Part shown: piece by piece, positions 1 through 8,542 of the stretch
Position numbering within the stretch: position 1 is the first letter of the stretch
How the letters are laid out: each line of letters begins with the position of its first letter
Assembly (NCBI GenBank): GCA_905373475.1
Contig: CAJPTC010000012.1
Coordinates: 3,939 to 67,938 of the forward strand
Origin: Bacteroidia bacterium
GTDB taxonomy: Bacteria; Bacteroidota; Bacteroidia; Bacteroidales; CAJPTX01
DNA length: 64,000 nucleotides
Reading direction: 5' to 3'
The notes under the pieces: model-generated
The model's input: the letters and a program-made list of their open reading frames with translations, nothing else
Databases searched by the model: none
What the model was told of the DNA's origin: nothing
Translations under genes and position numbers: made by a program

Positions 1-636
1 CGCAACAACTATAAATACAAGATCGCCGATTTGCAAGATGGTGAAGAAGCAGGCATTAAGTCTGTTACTATGGAAATAGTCGGCGAGCTTGCCTATGGCT
101 ATCTCAAAGGCGAAAACGGTGTACATCGGCTTGTACGCATTTCCCCCTTCGACTCTAATGCACGCCGTCACACCTCTTTTGCTTCTGTTTTCGTTGCACC
201 AGCCGTTGATGATAACATCGAAATTGTAGTAAACCCATCCGAAATTAAGTGGGATACCTATCGTTCCTCAGGCGCAGGAGGACAAAATGTTAACAAGGTA
301 GAAACTGGAGTACGACTCTACCATATACCTACGGGAATTGTTATCGAAAACACAGAGACACGCTCCCAACTCCAGAACCGCGAGAATGCCATGCGTCTTC
401 TCAAATCGCATCTCTACGAACTAGAGCTCCGCAAGCGAGAGGAGGAGAAACGAAAAATTGAGGGTAGCAAGAAAAAAATCGAATGGGGAAGCCAAATCCG
501 CAACTACGTTATGCAACCCTACCGTCTCGTAAAGGATTTGCGCACGAACTATGAAACCTCCGATGTGCAAGCAGTACTAGACGGTGCTATCGAGCCCTTC
601 ATCAAAGAATATCTTCTACAAGAAGGCGGGGAGTAG
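1..636 (+). CDS. prfB: Peptide chain release factor 2, C-terminal part (5' end outside window)
   Basis: The reading frame is open from base 1, so the gene begins before the window. RF2 releases finished peptides at UAA and UGA codons. The SPF tripeptide in the stretch ISPFDSNARRH marks RF2 rather than RF1, which has PxT at that place. The GGQ motif in SSGAGGQNVNK is the catalytic loop that enters the peptidyl-transferase centre. The C-terminal basic helix and the end LLQEGGE are typical. The +1 programmed frameshift site common in prfB would lie upstream and cannot be checked. About 211 codons are visible out of a usual 360 or so. Confidence 0.96.
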   Translation, partial: RNNYKYKIADLQDGEEAGIKSVTMEIVGELAYGYLKGENGVHRLVRISPFDSNARRHTSFASVFVAPAVDDNIEIVVNPSEIKWDTYRSSGAGGQNVNKVETGVRLYHIPTGIVIENTETRSQLQNRENAMRLLKSHLYELELRKREEEKRKIEGSKKKIEWGSQIRNYVMQPYRLVKDLRTNYETSDVQAVLDGAIEPFIKEYLLQEGGE

Positions 637-1005
637 TTGTTTGTTTAGGGCGCAAAGCAAGCAAAGAGTCACCACAATCCAACTCAATGCGTCGTCTTGT
701 GTAACCACATATATCCATAGAACAAACCTATTGCTTGCTCTTTAATTTTATTCTCTATCGTGGATACTCAATTGCCACTAAGAGAATTAGTATAAAGCGC
801 AATATTTTAACATAATTCTATAGTTTTTTTTTTAGCGGAGTTTTTATTATATATTTTATATTCATTGGATTTGCTTATGTTGAAAATCTTCCTTTAAACC
901 GCAAAATTTACTATATAAAAGAGAACCTGCTTTATTTTACTTCGTAACATTGTGTAAAGATATTGAGCTGCCACACGACAGCGACTCTCTTTACTTCCCT
1001 CTGAG
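637..1005. other. Intergenic region without recognisable gene
   Basis: This 369-base AT-rich gap lies between prfB and a lipoprotein gene. It holds a run of nine T around 827-835 but no hairpin in front of it good enough to call a terminator. A weak promoter-like TAACATTG (one mismatch to TAnnTTTG) lies near 945. No convincing small gene or RNA was seen. Confidence 0.5.
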
Positions 1006-1692
1006 ATGAGGCACACAATGGCACGAGGCGTATTTTATATTTTGTTGTTCTTAGGGTTACCACTCGCAATGAGTTGCAACCATAATAAGGGTTGCAAATC
1101 GGTCTCTACGACGACGCTGCAGGGCATTTGGTATGCAAAGCGCCTCCCATTAGTTCAGGGCATTACAGCAGAAGAATATGCAGCTAAGATGGGTTTACTT
1201 ACTGGCGACACAACTTCGCTTTCAAGTTTCTATTTTTTGCATAGTGGAAAAGCATATTACTACCCGTATATACAAGCCGATGGCTCTTATATCCCTGGCA
1301 ACAAAATAGAAGGACAGTGGGATGTACGGGGCGATATACTCTACTTTGCAGAGGGCACATTGCCACTGACTCCTCTTTATGAAATTGAAATGAGAGGCTC
1401 CACCCTACTATTACATCAAACCAAGCAGATGCAGCTGAGTTACCTACAAACGGTAATTAGCGAGTGCAACAAGCGTATTTCCAAGCGAAGCGAGCAACGC
1501 GATTTCTTGGAATACGCTTCGGTGCTCTCTCGCCATGTGGAGATGCAGCGAATAGTAGAAGGCATGCCTGAGAATTTTGCCACTACCTACACATTTGCAA
1601 TGCAAAACGACGAACCAAAGGAAATTGACGAAGAACAGGATGTAGCACTTATAGTACCTAAGAAAGAACCCCGCTATCGCTATACGGAGTAA
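1006..1692 (+). CDS. Hypothetical lipoprotein, possibly lipocalin-like
   Basis: A 228-residue protein with a short basic N-terminus, a hydrophobic stretch and an SPII lipobox ending LAMSC near residue 24, so it should be lipid-anchored in the envelope. After the lipobox the pattern LQGIWYAKRLP, followed by short beta-rich segments and GQWDVRGDILYF, resembles the start of lipocalin-like or DUF4488-type barrels, which is only an inference. ATG codons at 1006 and 1018 could both be the start; the second gives a more compact signal peptide. It stands alone, with a strong terminator just downstream. Confidence 0.75.
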   Translation: MRHTMARGVFYILLFLGLPLAMSCNHNKGCKSVSTTTLQGIWYAKRLPLVQGITAEEYAAKMGLLTGDTTSLSSFYFLHSGKAYYYPYIQADGSYIPGNKIEGQWDVRGDILYFAEGTLPLTPLYEIEMRGSTLLLHQTKQMQLSYLQTVISECNKRISKRSEQRDFLEYASVLSRHVEMQRIVEGMPENFATTYTFAMQNDEPKEIDEEQDVALIVPKKEPRYRYTE

Positions 1693-1749
1693 GCCTCTGT
1701 ATTTTATACACAACCTTTGACAATAGGAGATAGAGAACTGGTTTGTGGG

Positions 1750-1774
1750 GACGCGCTCAGGGGCGCGTCTTTTT
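1750..1774 (+). terminator. Rho-independent terminator after the lipoprotein gene
   Basis: A perfect 7-bp stem (GACGCGC with GCGCGTC) and a 6-base loop are followed by TTTTTG on the plus strand. The site lies 58 bases after the lipoprotein stop, in the gap before the convergent rfbB gene. Confidence 0.85.
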
Positions 1775-1795
1775 GTTTTCTAACTCGCCTATGAT

Positions 1796-2791
1796 TCAGT
1801 CTTTCGGCAAATACCAATCAACCGTTTCAACAATCCCTTTCTCAAAGTCTGTTTCAGGCTTCCAGCCCAATTCGTCGCGTACTTTCGACGAATCTATTGC
1901 ATAACGGAAGTCGTGTCCAGCACGGTCAGTAACAAATTGGATAAGGGACAGACTTGCTCCTACCTCGCGCCCAAGACGTTTATCTACCAGTTGTACTAAT
2001 AAGCGCACTAGTTCTATATTCGACATCTCGTGCCCGCCACCAATGTTATAAGTTGCGCCCACACGTCCTTGGTGGTAGATCAAATCTATAGCACGAACAT
2101 GATCGCCCACATAGAGCCAATCGCGCACATTCTCCCCTTTCCCATAGACTGGAATAGGTTGCGAACGAACAATGCGGTTTATTACAAGCGGTATTAACTT
2201 TTCAGGGTACTGATGAGGGCCGTAGTTATTTGAACAATTAGAAATCAACGTTGGTAGCCCATACGTGTCGCAATAGGCACGCACAAAGTGATCGCTACTC
2301 GCTTTGCTTGCAGAATAGGGAGAATGAGGCTCGTAACGACTTTTTTCGGTAAACGGAGTATCTTGTGCAGAAAGAGCACCATAAACCTCGTCGGTAGAGA
2401 TATGATAAAAGCGATGTTGTTCGTACTCGCCTTGCCACGCTTCACGCGCGCATTGTAAAAGGGTAAGAGTTCCGAATACGTTCGTCTGTACAAACTCAAA
2501 AGGCGACTCAATAGACCTATCTACATGGCTCTCTGCTGCGAGATGAATGATCCCGTCTGGTTGATACGTTCGAAAGAGCGCTCGCACTCGTTCCAGATCG
2601 CAAATATCCACGTGTTCAAAAAGATAATTCGGCTGTGACGCTACTCGGCTAAGGTTATTCAAATTGCCCGCATAGGTCAGCTTATCAATGTTTACTATCC
2701 GATAGGTAGGGTATTTTAGCACCATATATTCTAAAAGGTTAGCCCCGATGAAGCCTGCCCCTCCTGTTACAAAGAGCGTATATCTACTCAT
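1796..2791 (-). CDS. rfbB: dTDP-glucose 4,6-dehydratase
   Basis: This enzyme turns dTDP-glucose into dTDP-4-keto-6-deoxyglucose, the second step towards dTDP-rhamnose and related sugars for surface polysaccharide. It is an extended SDR protein of 331 residues, normal for the family. The NAD-binding GGAGFIG is at residues 10-16, the catalytic stretch STDEVYG follows in mid-protein, and the YSASK (YxxxK) pair is near residue 160. The start overlaps the rfbA stop by 4 bases (ATGA), so the two are translationally coupled. The rfbC and rfbD genes that complete rhamnose synthesis are not next to it, so the final sugar is not known. Confidence 0.96.
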   Translation of the reverse strand: MSRYTLFVTGGAGFIGANLLEYMVLKYPTYRIVNIDKLTYAGNLNNLSRVASQPNYLFEHVDICDLERVRALFRTYQPDGIIHLAAESHVDRSIESPFEFVQTNVFGTLTLLQCAREAWQGEYEQHRFYHISTDEVYGALSAQDTPFTEKSRYEPHSPYSASKASSDHFVRAYCDTYGLPTLISNCSNNYGPHQYPEKLIPLVINRIVRSQPIPVYGKGENVRDWLYVGDHVRAIDLIYHQGRVGATYNIGGGHEMSNIELVRLLVQLVDKRLGREVGASLSLIQFVTDRAGHDFRYAIDSSKVRDELGWKPETDFEKGIVETVDWYLPKD

Positions 2792-3660
2792 CCTTCAAGA
2801 ATTTGGTAAAGGTATTGCCCGTACTGGTTATTGTGCATCGAAGCGGCTATTTGCAACAGCTGCTCACGCGAAAGCCAACCCTGTGCATAAGCGATTTCCT
2901 CCAGACAAGCGATCTTGAGTCCTTGACGCGCTTGGATTACGGACACAAAGTTAGAAGCATCGAGTAGCGAGTCGTGCGTACCCGTATCTAACCACGAGAA
3001 GCCTCGTCCCAATTTTTCAAGCCACAGTTGCCCTCTATCGACGAAAGATTGATTAACGCTCGTAATCTCCAATTCGCCACGTGCGGAGGGACGCACACTT
3101 TCTGCAATTTCAAGCACCGAATTCGGATAAAAGTACAGTCCCACTATCGCGTAGTTACTCTTCGGCTCGCAGGGCTTCTCCTCTATAGCAATGACCTTTC
3201 CCGTCGCATCAAATTCGGCAACCCCATAGCGTTCGGGTTGAGTAACGTAGTAGCCAAATATGGTCGCAATCCCCTTTTCTACGCGTCCTACTGCTTGCCG
3301 AAGAATTTCGCTAAACCCTTGCCCGTAAAATATATTGTCGCCTAATACGAGTGCTACGGAATCGCTTCCTACAAAATCGCGCCCTATGATAAAAGCCTGC
3401 GCCAACCCTTCTGGTCTCGGTTGCTCAGCATAGGATATACGTATACCAAAAGCCGAACCATCGCCTAATAAACGCTGATACTGTGGCAGATCGGTAGGGG
3501 TTGAGATGAGAAGGATATCCCGTATTCCTGCAAGCATGAGTGCCGATAGTGGATAATAGACCATCGGCTTATCGTAGATGGGCAGAAGCTGTTTACTCAC
3601 TACGTGGGTCAAAGGGTAAAGACGGCTACCACTTCCGCCTGCTAGAACAATTCCTTTCAT
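2788..3660 (-). CDS. rfbA: Glucose-1-phosphate thymidylyltransferase
   Basis: RfbA joins glucose-1-phosphate and dTTP to make dTDP-glucose, the substrate for RfbB encoded just downstream. The 290-residue protein opens with MKGIVLAGGSGSRLYP, whose GGxGxRL loop binds the nucleotide, and continues with KQLLPIYDKPMVYYP and LGDNIFYG, both hallmarks of the family. The ATG at 3660 is preferred; an upstream TTG would add only two residues. An orphan hsdS-like gene ends 34 bases upstream on the same strand, so rfbA may be read partly from that side. Confidence 0.96.
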   Translation of the reverse strand: MKGIVLAGGSGSRLYPLTHVVSKQLLPIYDKPMVYYPLSALMLAGIRDILLISTPTDLPQYQRLLGDGSAFGIRISYAEQPRPEGLAQAFIIGRDFVGSDSVALVLGDNIFYGQGFSEILRQAVGRVEKGIATIFGYYVTQPERYGVAEFDATGKVIAIEEKPCEPKSNYAIVGLYFYPNSVLEIAESVRPSARGELEITSVNQSFVDRGQLWLEKLGRGFSWLDTGTHDSLLDASNFVSVIQARQGLKIACLEEIAYAQGWLSREQLLQIAASMHNNQYGQYLYQILEG

Positions 3661-3694
3661 GCTCAATTTCTTTAAATAGCTTGGTAACTAGTCT

Positions 3695-4321
3695 CTACTG
3701 TGGTCGTGGGAACATAAGCAATTGGTCGCGGTAATATTCGTACTGCTTGTGTCGTAGGGCTATCTCGCGCGGTAACCCTTCGGTTAGGGAATTTGCGAGG
3801 GTATGGAACTTATCGAGGATGTCTACGATCTCTTCTTGAGCGTGGGGCGGGGGGAGGGGGATACGATAGGATTTTATCTTTTTCGCATTAAGGTTTGATT
3901 GACTCCCCTCGCCCAATGCTTTTAGATTCCTGTATTCGTAACACAACCAATAATATACATATTTGTATATCGCCTTTTGTCCATCGACTTGCAAATTGCA
4001 GCAAGCTTGATTCGTTGTTAGAGAAATTTTATTGATACACGCTTTCGCAGCAGTAGCACCATACATAGCTACGATTACACAGTTCGCGGGAATTAGTTTG
4101 GCCGAGGAATGTTCAACAGCTTCGGGAGTTATTTTTATTTCAGTATCGCGTACGTCTTTCCAATCAACTTCTTGTGTTCTTAACCAAGGGATATTTCCTT
4201 GATAATATTCGTGTACATCTGTTGATGGAGTTCCTCCCGAGCATACATGGCTACAGATCGCATCTATTGTTTTCCACTCTACTGGCGCACCCTGTAGCAA
4301 ATCTTCTACGAATTTGAGCAT
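3695..4321 (-). CDS. Orphan half-length type I restriction specificity subunit (HsdS)
   Basis: HsdS subunits tell type I restriction-modification complexes which DNA sequence to bind. A full HsdS has about 400 residues with two target-recognition domains; this one has 208 and only one. The N-terminus (APVEWKTIDAICS, SGGTPST) and the recognition domain with PWLRTQEVDW are followed by the conserved helical spacer, seen as IPLPPPHAQEEIVDILDKF and KQYEYYRDQLLMF, where the protein ends. No hsdM or hsdR lies nearby. It may be a truncated remnant, a donor cassette for recombination with another hsdS, or a working half subunit that dimerises. It sits between rfbA and a repeat-rich gap. Confidence 0.85.
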   Translation of the reverse strand: MLKFVEDLLQGAPVEWKTIDAICSHVCSGGTPSTDVHEYYQGNIPWLRTQEVDWKDVRDTEIKITPEAVEHSSAKLIPANCVIVAMYGATAAKACINKISLTTNQACCNLQVDGQKAIYKYVYYWLCYEYRNLKALGEGSQSNLNAKKIKSYRIPLPPPHAQEEIVDILDKFHTLANSLTEGLPREIALRHKQYEYYRDQLLMFPRPQ

Positions 4322-4503
4322 GGCAAACTTTATGAAACGACTAGGCTAAGGTAACGAGAAATTGCATCAATAGGGGGGAAAACTATACGTACGACACGTT
4401 TTAGGAGTTAAATACGCCATTAGCGCATTTTCGTTTGATATCTCATTCACGTCGTGCCATGGCGCATAAGAGTTAAGAGTTCGCGTCTGTGGCGCGAGTG
4501 TAG

Positions 4504-4523
4504 GGGCGAGGCATGCCTCGCCC
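4504..4523. repeat. GC palindrome family P1, copy 1
   Basis: Perfect 20-bp palindrome GGGCGAGGCATGCCTCGCCC, preceded by GTAG and by a TGTGGCGCGAG segment shared in part with the copies at 54.55 and 63.83 kb. It is followed at once by the GTGCGTCGCAC palindrome (4527-4542). Confidence 0.9.
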
Positions 4524-4526
4524 GTC

Positions 4527-4542
4527 ATGTGCGTCGCACACG
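4527..4542. repeat. GC palindrome family P2, copy 1
   Basis: TGTGCGTCGCACA core followed by CGTATTG. Related copies lie at 51556 and 63887, where the match continues about 40 bases further into a shared tail that is only partly kept here. Confidence 0.8.
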
Positions 4543-4594
4543 TATTGCAGATATTGCGATTATTCATTTCAAAACATCATTTGTCGGTTATCGC

Positions 4595-4614
4595 GGGCGA
4601 GGCATGCCTCGCCC
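4595..4614. repeat. GC palindrome family P1, copy 2
   Basis: Perfect 20-bp palindrome followed by CTACA, so the copy has the typical right flank. Confidence 0.9.
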
Positions 4615-4723
4615 CTACAAAGCCTTGCCTCCGCAAGGCTACAGACGTAATTTTGCTACCCTGACAGGGCGCATAAGAAGTTAAGAGTTGCGCAATGCGA
4701 TCATAAAAATACGCATTGTACTT

Positions 4724-4764
4724 AGCCCTAGGCTAGATTGTGTTGCAATTTCAGTGCGAAAAAT
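4724..4764. repeat. Degenerate copy of the CCCTAGGC repeat
   Basis: The order AGCCCTAGGCTAGATTGTGT followed by TTTCAGTGCGAAAAA matches the repeat at 54459-54510 with several substitutions and a lost first arm. Confidence 0.6.
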
Positions 4765-4799
4765 AACGAATCGGGGGCTACAGCGCGAGGCGAATTTCT

Positions 4800-4819
4800 G
4801 GGCAAGGCACGCCTCGCCC
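4800..4819. repeat. GC palindrome family P1, copy 3 (diverged)
   Basis: GGGCAAGGCACGCCTCGCCC, one change in the left arm and CAC in place of CAT in the centre, followed by CTACA. Confidence 0.8.
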
Positions 4820-5077
4820 CTACAAAAATCTATTGATATTCACAGAATTACACTATAATAATTAGAAACAAATTATACCACCCACTTGAGTAGCGTTCGG
4901 CGTTTGACACACCCTCATGGGGGGATGTAACTACCATGTAACTGGCATGTAACTGAGATAGGATTTAGAGGCTGTTGAACAATTTTCTTTACCCTCCTAT
5001 TCTCCCGTTTTGTCTGCTTTTTTGCACAAGTTTATTAGCTTGCATTTATTGCTTGGATTTATATTCTCAGAACTTGC

Positions 5078-5117
5078 AAAAAACAAGGGCAGCCTACCCT
5101 AAAAGAGAGACTGCCCT
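5078..5117 (-). terminator. Probable terminator of the aminotransferase gene
   Basis: On the minus strand AGGGCAGT and CTGCCCTT pair across an 18-base loop and are followed by GTTTTTTGC. The site is 28 bases past the aminotransferase stop. The loop is large, so the call is moderate. Confidence 0.6.
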
Positions 5118-5144
5118 AAAGCTCTAAAAGTTTGTATCTGACCT

Positions 5145-6353
5145 CTATTTCATCAATTTCTTGATGGCATTTGCCAGACGCTTAACACCCTCTTCATTCT
5201 TCTCCTTAGACATATAAGAGAAGTTGCAACGAAGTGTGTTCTTGCCTGTTCCATCGCAGAAGAAGGTTGTACCTAATACGAACGCCACTTTCTCTTCGAT
5301 GGCTATCTTAAATAATTCCTCTGCATCCATATATTCGGGGAGGGTAAGGAACAAGAACAGACCTCCTTCGGGCTCAGTCCACGTTACACCCTCGGGCATA
5401 TACTTCTTGAAAGAATCTATCATAACCTGACGCTTCTCCCTGTAGTTCTCAATTATGCCCGTCAAGTTCTTGTCAAAGTATCCCTTTTCTAAGTAACGAG
5501 CCGCAATGCGCTGCACAAAGGGGGGCGTGCAAAGGTCAGTAGCTTGCTTTGCCATTACGACCTTATCTATAATTTGCGGATCTGCAATTACCCAACCGAT
5601 ACGGAAACCAGGTGCAAAAGTCTTTGAGAAAGTTCCCAACAGTACCACACGCCCTTCGTCTGCCAATTGGTAAATGGTAGGTTGTGCCTTACCCGCAAAA
5701 CGAATTTCGCGATAAGGGCTATCCTCAAGGATTAGTACATCGTACTTCTGTGCAACGGCAATAATCTCTTTACGACGCTCCTCAGGCATTGTAATACCTG
5801 CTGGGTTCTGGAAATCTGGAATGCAGTAGATGAACTTTGGCATCGTACCCGCTTTCTGTAACTCAGCGAGCTTCTTGTCTAAGAGGTCGGCACGCATCCC
5901 CTTATCGTCTAACGGGATTCCAACGAGATCTGCCCCGTAGTTCACAAATGCTTGGAGCGCACCTAAGTAAGACGGTAGCCCACAAATTACCTTATCGCCC
6001 TTGTCCACGAAGATTTTGGGCAACAGATCCAGTGCTTGTTGCGATGCCGTGGTAATAATCAGGTTCTCGAGCCCGAGTTTCAACCCTTGCTTGCGGTAAC
6101 GCTCCACCAAGAGCTCACGAAGGAGTTGGTCACCCTCAGTAGCTCCGTATTGCAAAGCCATCCGCCCTTCTTTCTCCAGCATTTCGGAGATAATCCCCTT
6201 GAGTTCTTCTACAGGGAAGCTCTCTGGAGCAGGTAAACCACCTGCAAAAGAGATAATATCGGGTTTCTGAGTCAACTTTAACAACTCACGGATTGCGGAA
6301 CGACGCATCCGCTTAGCACTCGACGAGAACAACTTATCCAAATCCTTAACCAT
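5145..6353 (-). CDS. PLP-dependent aminotransferase of the MocR/LysN type (2-aminoadipate-like)
   Basis: A 402-residue fold-type I aminotransferase that moves amino groups between amino acids and 2-oxoacids in the cytosol. Visible marks are PDIISFAGGLPAPESFP at the N-terminus, LQYGATEGDQLLRE, the substrate loop YCIPDFQNPAG, and GTFSKTFAPGFRIGW with the PLP-binding lysine near residue 241, then a terminal RCNFSY arginine patch. This set is typical of the 2-aminoadipate/aromatic aminotransferase group related to MocR regulators but lacking their DNA-binding domain. The exact substrate cannot be read from sequence. It stands alone and has its own terminator. Confidence 0.9.
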   Translation of the reverse strand: MVKDLDKLFSSSAKRMRRSAIRELLKLTQKPDIISFAGGLPAPESFPVEELKGIISEMLEKEGRMALQYGATEGDQLLRELLVERYRKQGLKLGLENLIITTASQQALDLLPKIFVDKGDKVICGLPSYLGALQAFVNYGADLVGIPLDDKGMRADLLDKKLAELQKAGTMPKFIYCIPDFQNPAGITMPEERRKEIIAVAQKYDVLILEDSPYREIRFAGKAQPTIYQLADEGRVVLLGTFSKTFAPGFRIGWVIADPQIIDKVVMAKQATDLCTPPFVQRIAARYLEKGYFDKNLTGIIENYREKRQVMIDSFKKYMPEGVTWTEPEGGLFLFLTLPEYMDAEELFKIAIEEKVAFVLGTTFFCDGTGKNTLRCNFSYMSKEKNEEGVKRLANAIKKLMK

Positions 6354-6426
6354 TGACCTTACTTTTTAGAGGAGCTTACCGCTCCGTCCATATTTCTGTC
6401 TGCAAGTTACAAAATATATTGTGAGA

Positions 6427-7716
6427 CTAGTATTTTACGAGCCGCACAATACGGGTTTCGCCACTCGCTGCAACCAAACGAGCAAAGTAAATACCCAGAG
6501 GCAATTCTTCAGTATCAATTGAGAGTTCTGAGGACTGAATTTCTCCAGCTCTCACCGTTTGACCTTGTAGGGTAACAAGTTCATAACGCCCGACAAGGAC
6601 GCTTGGATTCTTGATGGTAAGCGATGCTGCAAACGGATTCGGGTAAACTTCAACTCCCTCCCAGACTTGTTCTGTAATGGCAGTATTCGTATCCTCGAAG
6701 CTTGTAAAAATCTGTATGTCGCTTTTCACCACAATCTTACCAACAAAAGACTTATCTGCCTGCTCAGACAACTCCACTGGTGTAAGTTTTCCGTCCTCTC
6801 CTTTGTGGTTTACCTTTAGCTCAAACGATTCTTTTTTGCGTGTCAGTTTCAAGGTTAATTCTGTGCCACGCAGCACTTTTCCAGAAGTGATAAGGCGCTT
6901 CTCTTCCCCATCTTTCTGGTAGGTAATATCAAGTGAACCTTTGTCTGCAGTGGGCGATACGAAAGTAACCATAAGATCATCAGGGCCGTACTTCACTATA
7001 ATTTCCGTGGCTCTCTGGATACGGAGTACTCCACGCCAAACCTTGAGCTCTGAATAATATTTTACCTCTACAGGCTTAACATTCTCTGTCCCCACTTCCT
7101 TATAAGAGACATTAGGGCGACGCTTAGGGTCTTTGGAGGTTAATAAGAGCACTAAATCTGTATCAAGCGGAGCCACATCTTTTGATTTAACCTTTTGTTC
7201 TTCCCCATTCCACATATAGGACACCTCAAGTGTCCCGTCGTCTACGCTGGGTTCTTTGAATGTAACCTGCGCAGCATTCAACTTATTTTGTGCTTTTATT
7301 GCACACGAAGTAACTGGAGAATCTGCCTTAAATCTTAATAGTGCAAAACGGTAAACCACATTTCCAGCCTTGTCTTTTCTTTCTTTAATGTTAGCCTCAA
7401 GGTCTTCTTTCGTCCCATCCTTTTTGGTAAGGCTGTAGGTCATTTTTTCTGTTACGTATCCTTTTTCTGGTAAACAGATAACTGCACATGTTTCTACATC
7501 TTTTTTCATAGCGTATGGGAGCACGAGGGGGGTGGCTTTTATGTCGGTAACATAGCCATCATTATCAAGCGTCACGGCGCGTAACTCAAGTGCCCCATGT
7601 TCTGGTTTTGTAATTGTAACCGAAACGGTATTCTCATCTGCTCGTACTGAGCTTAAAAAGACGAGCATTGCCGTCATACACAATAAAGGCACTAGGGAGA
7701 TTTTTTTGTAATTCAT
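6427..7716 (-). CDS. Secreted repeat protein with T9SS C-terminal sorting domain
   Basis: A 429-residue protein with an N-terminal Sec signal peptide (hydrophobic residues 8-25, cleaved near VRA-DEN). At least three similar beta-rich units follow, each opening VTITKPEHGALEL, VTFKEPSVDDGTLEV or VTFVSPTADKGSLDI, with a short GEEK(R/K) turn. From about residue 350 comes a type A sorting domain: VYPNPF, then GRYELVTLQGQ, then LPLGIYFARL and a VRLVKY end. Such domains send proteins through the type IX system, after which they are cleaved and often attached to the cell surface. No enzymatic motif is visible; an adhesin or structural role is possible. Confidence 0.88.
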   Translation of the reverse strand: MNYKKISLVPLLCMTAMLVFLSSVRADENTVSVTITKPEHGALELRAVTLDNDGYVTDIKATPLVLPYAMKKDVETCAVICLPEKGYVTEKMTYSLTKKDGTKEDLEANIKERKDKAGNVVYRFALLRFKADSPVTSCAIKAQNKLNAAQVTFKEPSVDDGTLEVSYMWNGEEQKVKSKDVAPLDTDLVLLLTSKDPKRRPNVSYKEVGTENVKPVEVKYYSELKVWRGVLRIQRATEIIVKYGPDDLMVTFVSPTADKGSLDITYQKDGEEKRLITSGKVLRGTELTLKLTRKKESFELKVNHKGEDGKLTPVELSEQADKSFVGKIVVKSDIQIFTSFEDTNTAITEQVWEGVEVYPNPFAASLTIKNPSVLVGRYELVTLQGQTVRAGEIQSSELSIDTEELPLGIYFARLVAASGETRIVRLVKY

Positions 7717-7781
7717 GATCTGTTTTGCTAACCTGTACTTGTTACACAGTAATAACTCTTATACTCTGCTAAAAGTGTATA

Positions 7782-7789
7782 CAAAGGTA
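7782..7789 (-). promoter_or_regulatory. Bacteroidetes -7 promoter element for the T9SS cargo gene
   Basis: TACCTTTG on the minus strand exactly fits TAnnTTTG, 66 bases before the ATG, giving a leader of about 60 bases. Confidence 0.65.
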
Positions 7790-7825
7790 GTACATTCGCG
7801 AAAGCAGCTCTCGCCCTCGCTAGGC

Positions 7826-8542
7826 TCAGAAGCCTAGGTAAAAAGCTTCGGTCAGAGCGCGATACTCCTGCGAGAAGTCACCATTCGCATCGCGAATAAA
7901 AAGTTCGTTGATTTTTGGAGCTTTACACTCGCGTGTAAATTCACACAGCAAACGCTTCGTTCGCTTCATCGGCTGATCTGCCACCTGCACTTGTTGGCTA
8001 CAATAAAGCCCTGCTTTAACCGCCAATGCAATAAACTGACTCCCCTCGACAATGGGGAAAATTGCCACAAAGCGTCCCGAAGGCGATAAGCAGAGCTCAA
8101 GCGCAGCCAAAAGGTCTTCCAAAGGCAGTGTATCAGCGTGCCGCATTACATTACGCCGTTCATTGGGCGAAGGCAGCGCACCCACATAATAGGGGGGATT
8201 ACTTACCACGAGTTCGTAGGTCGTTTCGCACTGCTCGGCGTACTCTTGGAACGAACGCTGTAAGACATTCATCTGCGTACTCCAAGGCGATTGGGCGGCA
8301 TTCTCTCGCGCTTGTTCGCAAGCTTGCCCGTCAATATCTATGGCGTCGACGTAAGATGCTCCTCGTTGTAATAATTGCAGCGCCACAACCCCTGTGCCCG
8401 TCCCCACCTCAAGAACGCGAAGTCCGTTCGGCGAAGGTGTCCACGCACCCAGAAGCACACCGTCGGTATTTACACGCATCACATCGCGCTGCTGGTGCAC
8501 TACGAACTGCTTAAAACGAAAATAGTCGCAACCGCGCGGCAT
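7826..8542 (-). CDS. trmN6: tRNA1(Val) (adenine(37)-N6)-methyltransferase
   Basis: A 238-residue class I SAM methyltransferase of the YfiC/TrmN6 family, which methylates A37 of tRNA-Val. It begins with FRFKQFVVHQQRDVMRVNTD, the conserved lead-in containing the TDGVLLGAW block. The SAM-binding motif I is VLEVGTGTGVVAL, and the catalytic NPPYY is near residue 117, as expected for an N6-adenine enzyme. Its start codon touches the lolD stop with no gap, so translation is probably coupled. It is the last gene of the fbp-pyk-GNAT-lolD-trmN6 cluster. Confidence 0.9.
   Translation of the reverse strand: MPRGCDYFRFKQFVVHQQRDVMRVNTDGVLLGAWTPSPNGLRVLEVGTGTGVVALQLLQRGASYVDAIDIDGQACEQARENAAQSPWSTQMNVLQRSFQEYAEQCETTYELVVSNPPYYVGALPSPNERRNVMRHADTLPLEDLLAALELCLSPSGRFVAIFPIVEGSQFIALAVKAGLYCSQQVQVADQPMKRTKRLLCEFTRECKAPKINELFIRDANGDFSQEYRALTEAFYLGF

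Larger units (their letters stand above)
4322..5144. other. Repeat-rich intergenic region
   Basis: This 820-base gap holds three copies of the GGGCGAGGC palindrome, one GTGCGTCGCAC palindrome and a degenerate copy of the CCCTAGGC repeat that is intact near 54.46 kb. The part from about 4860 to 5070 shows no repeat and no coding signal apart from the terminator at its right end. The open frames across the palindromes arise only because the palindromes lack stops. Confidence 0.7.

Noticed and set aside
4454..4684. Open frames across the palindrome cluster (also at 54530-54953 and 63612-63996)
   Set aside because: They consist of repeat-derived peptides such as GEACLAPT and RHASP in all frames and are open only because the palindromes have no stops.
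4322..5144. Insertion sequence or phage remnant in the repeat gap
   Set aside because: No transposase, integrase or long terminal inverted repeats were seen; only short palindromes.
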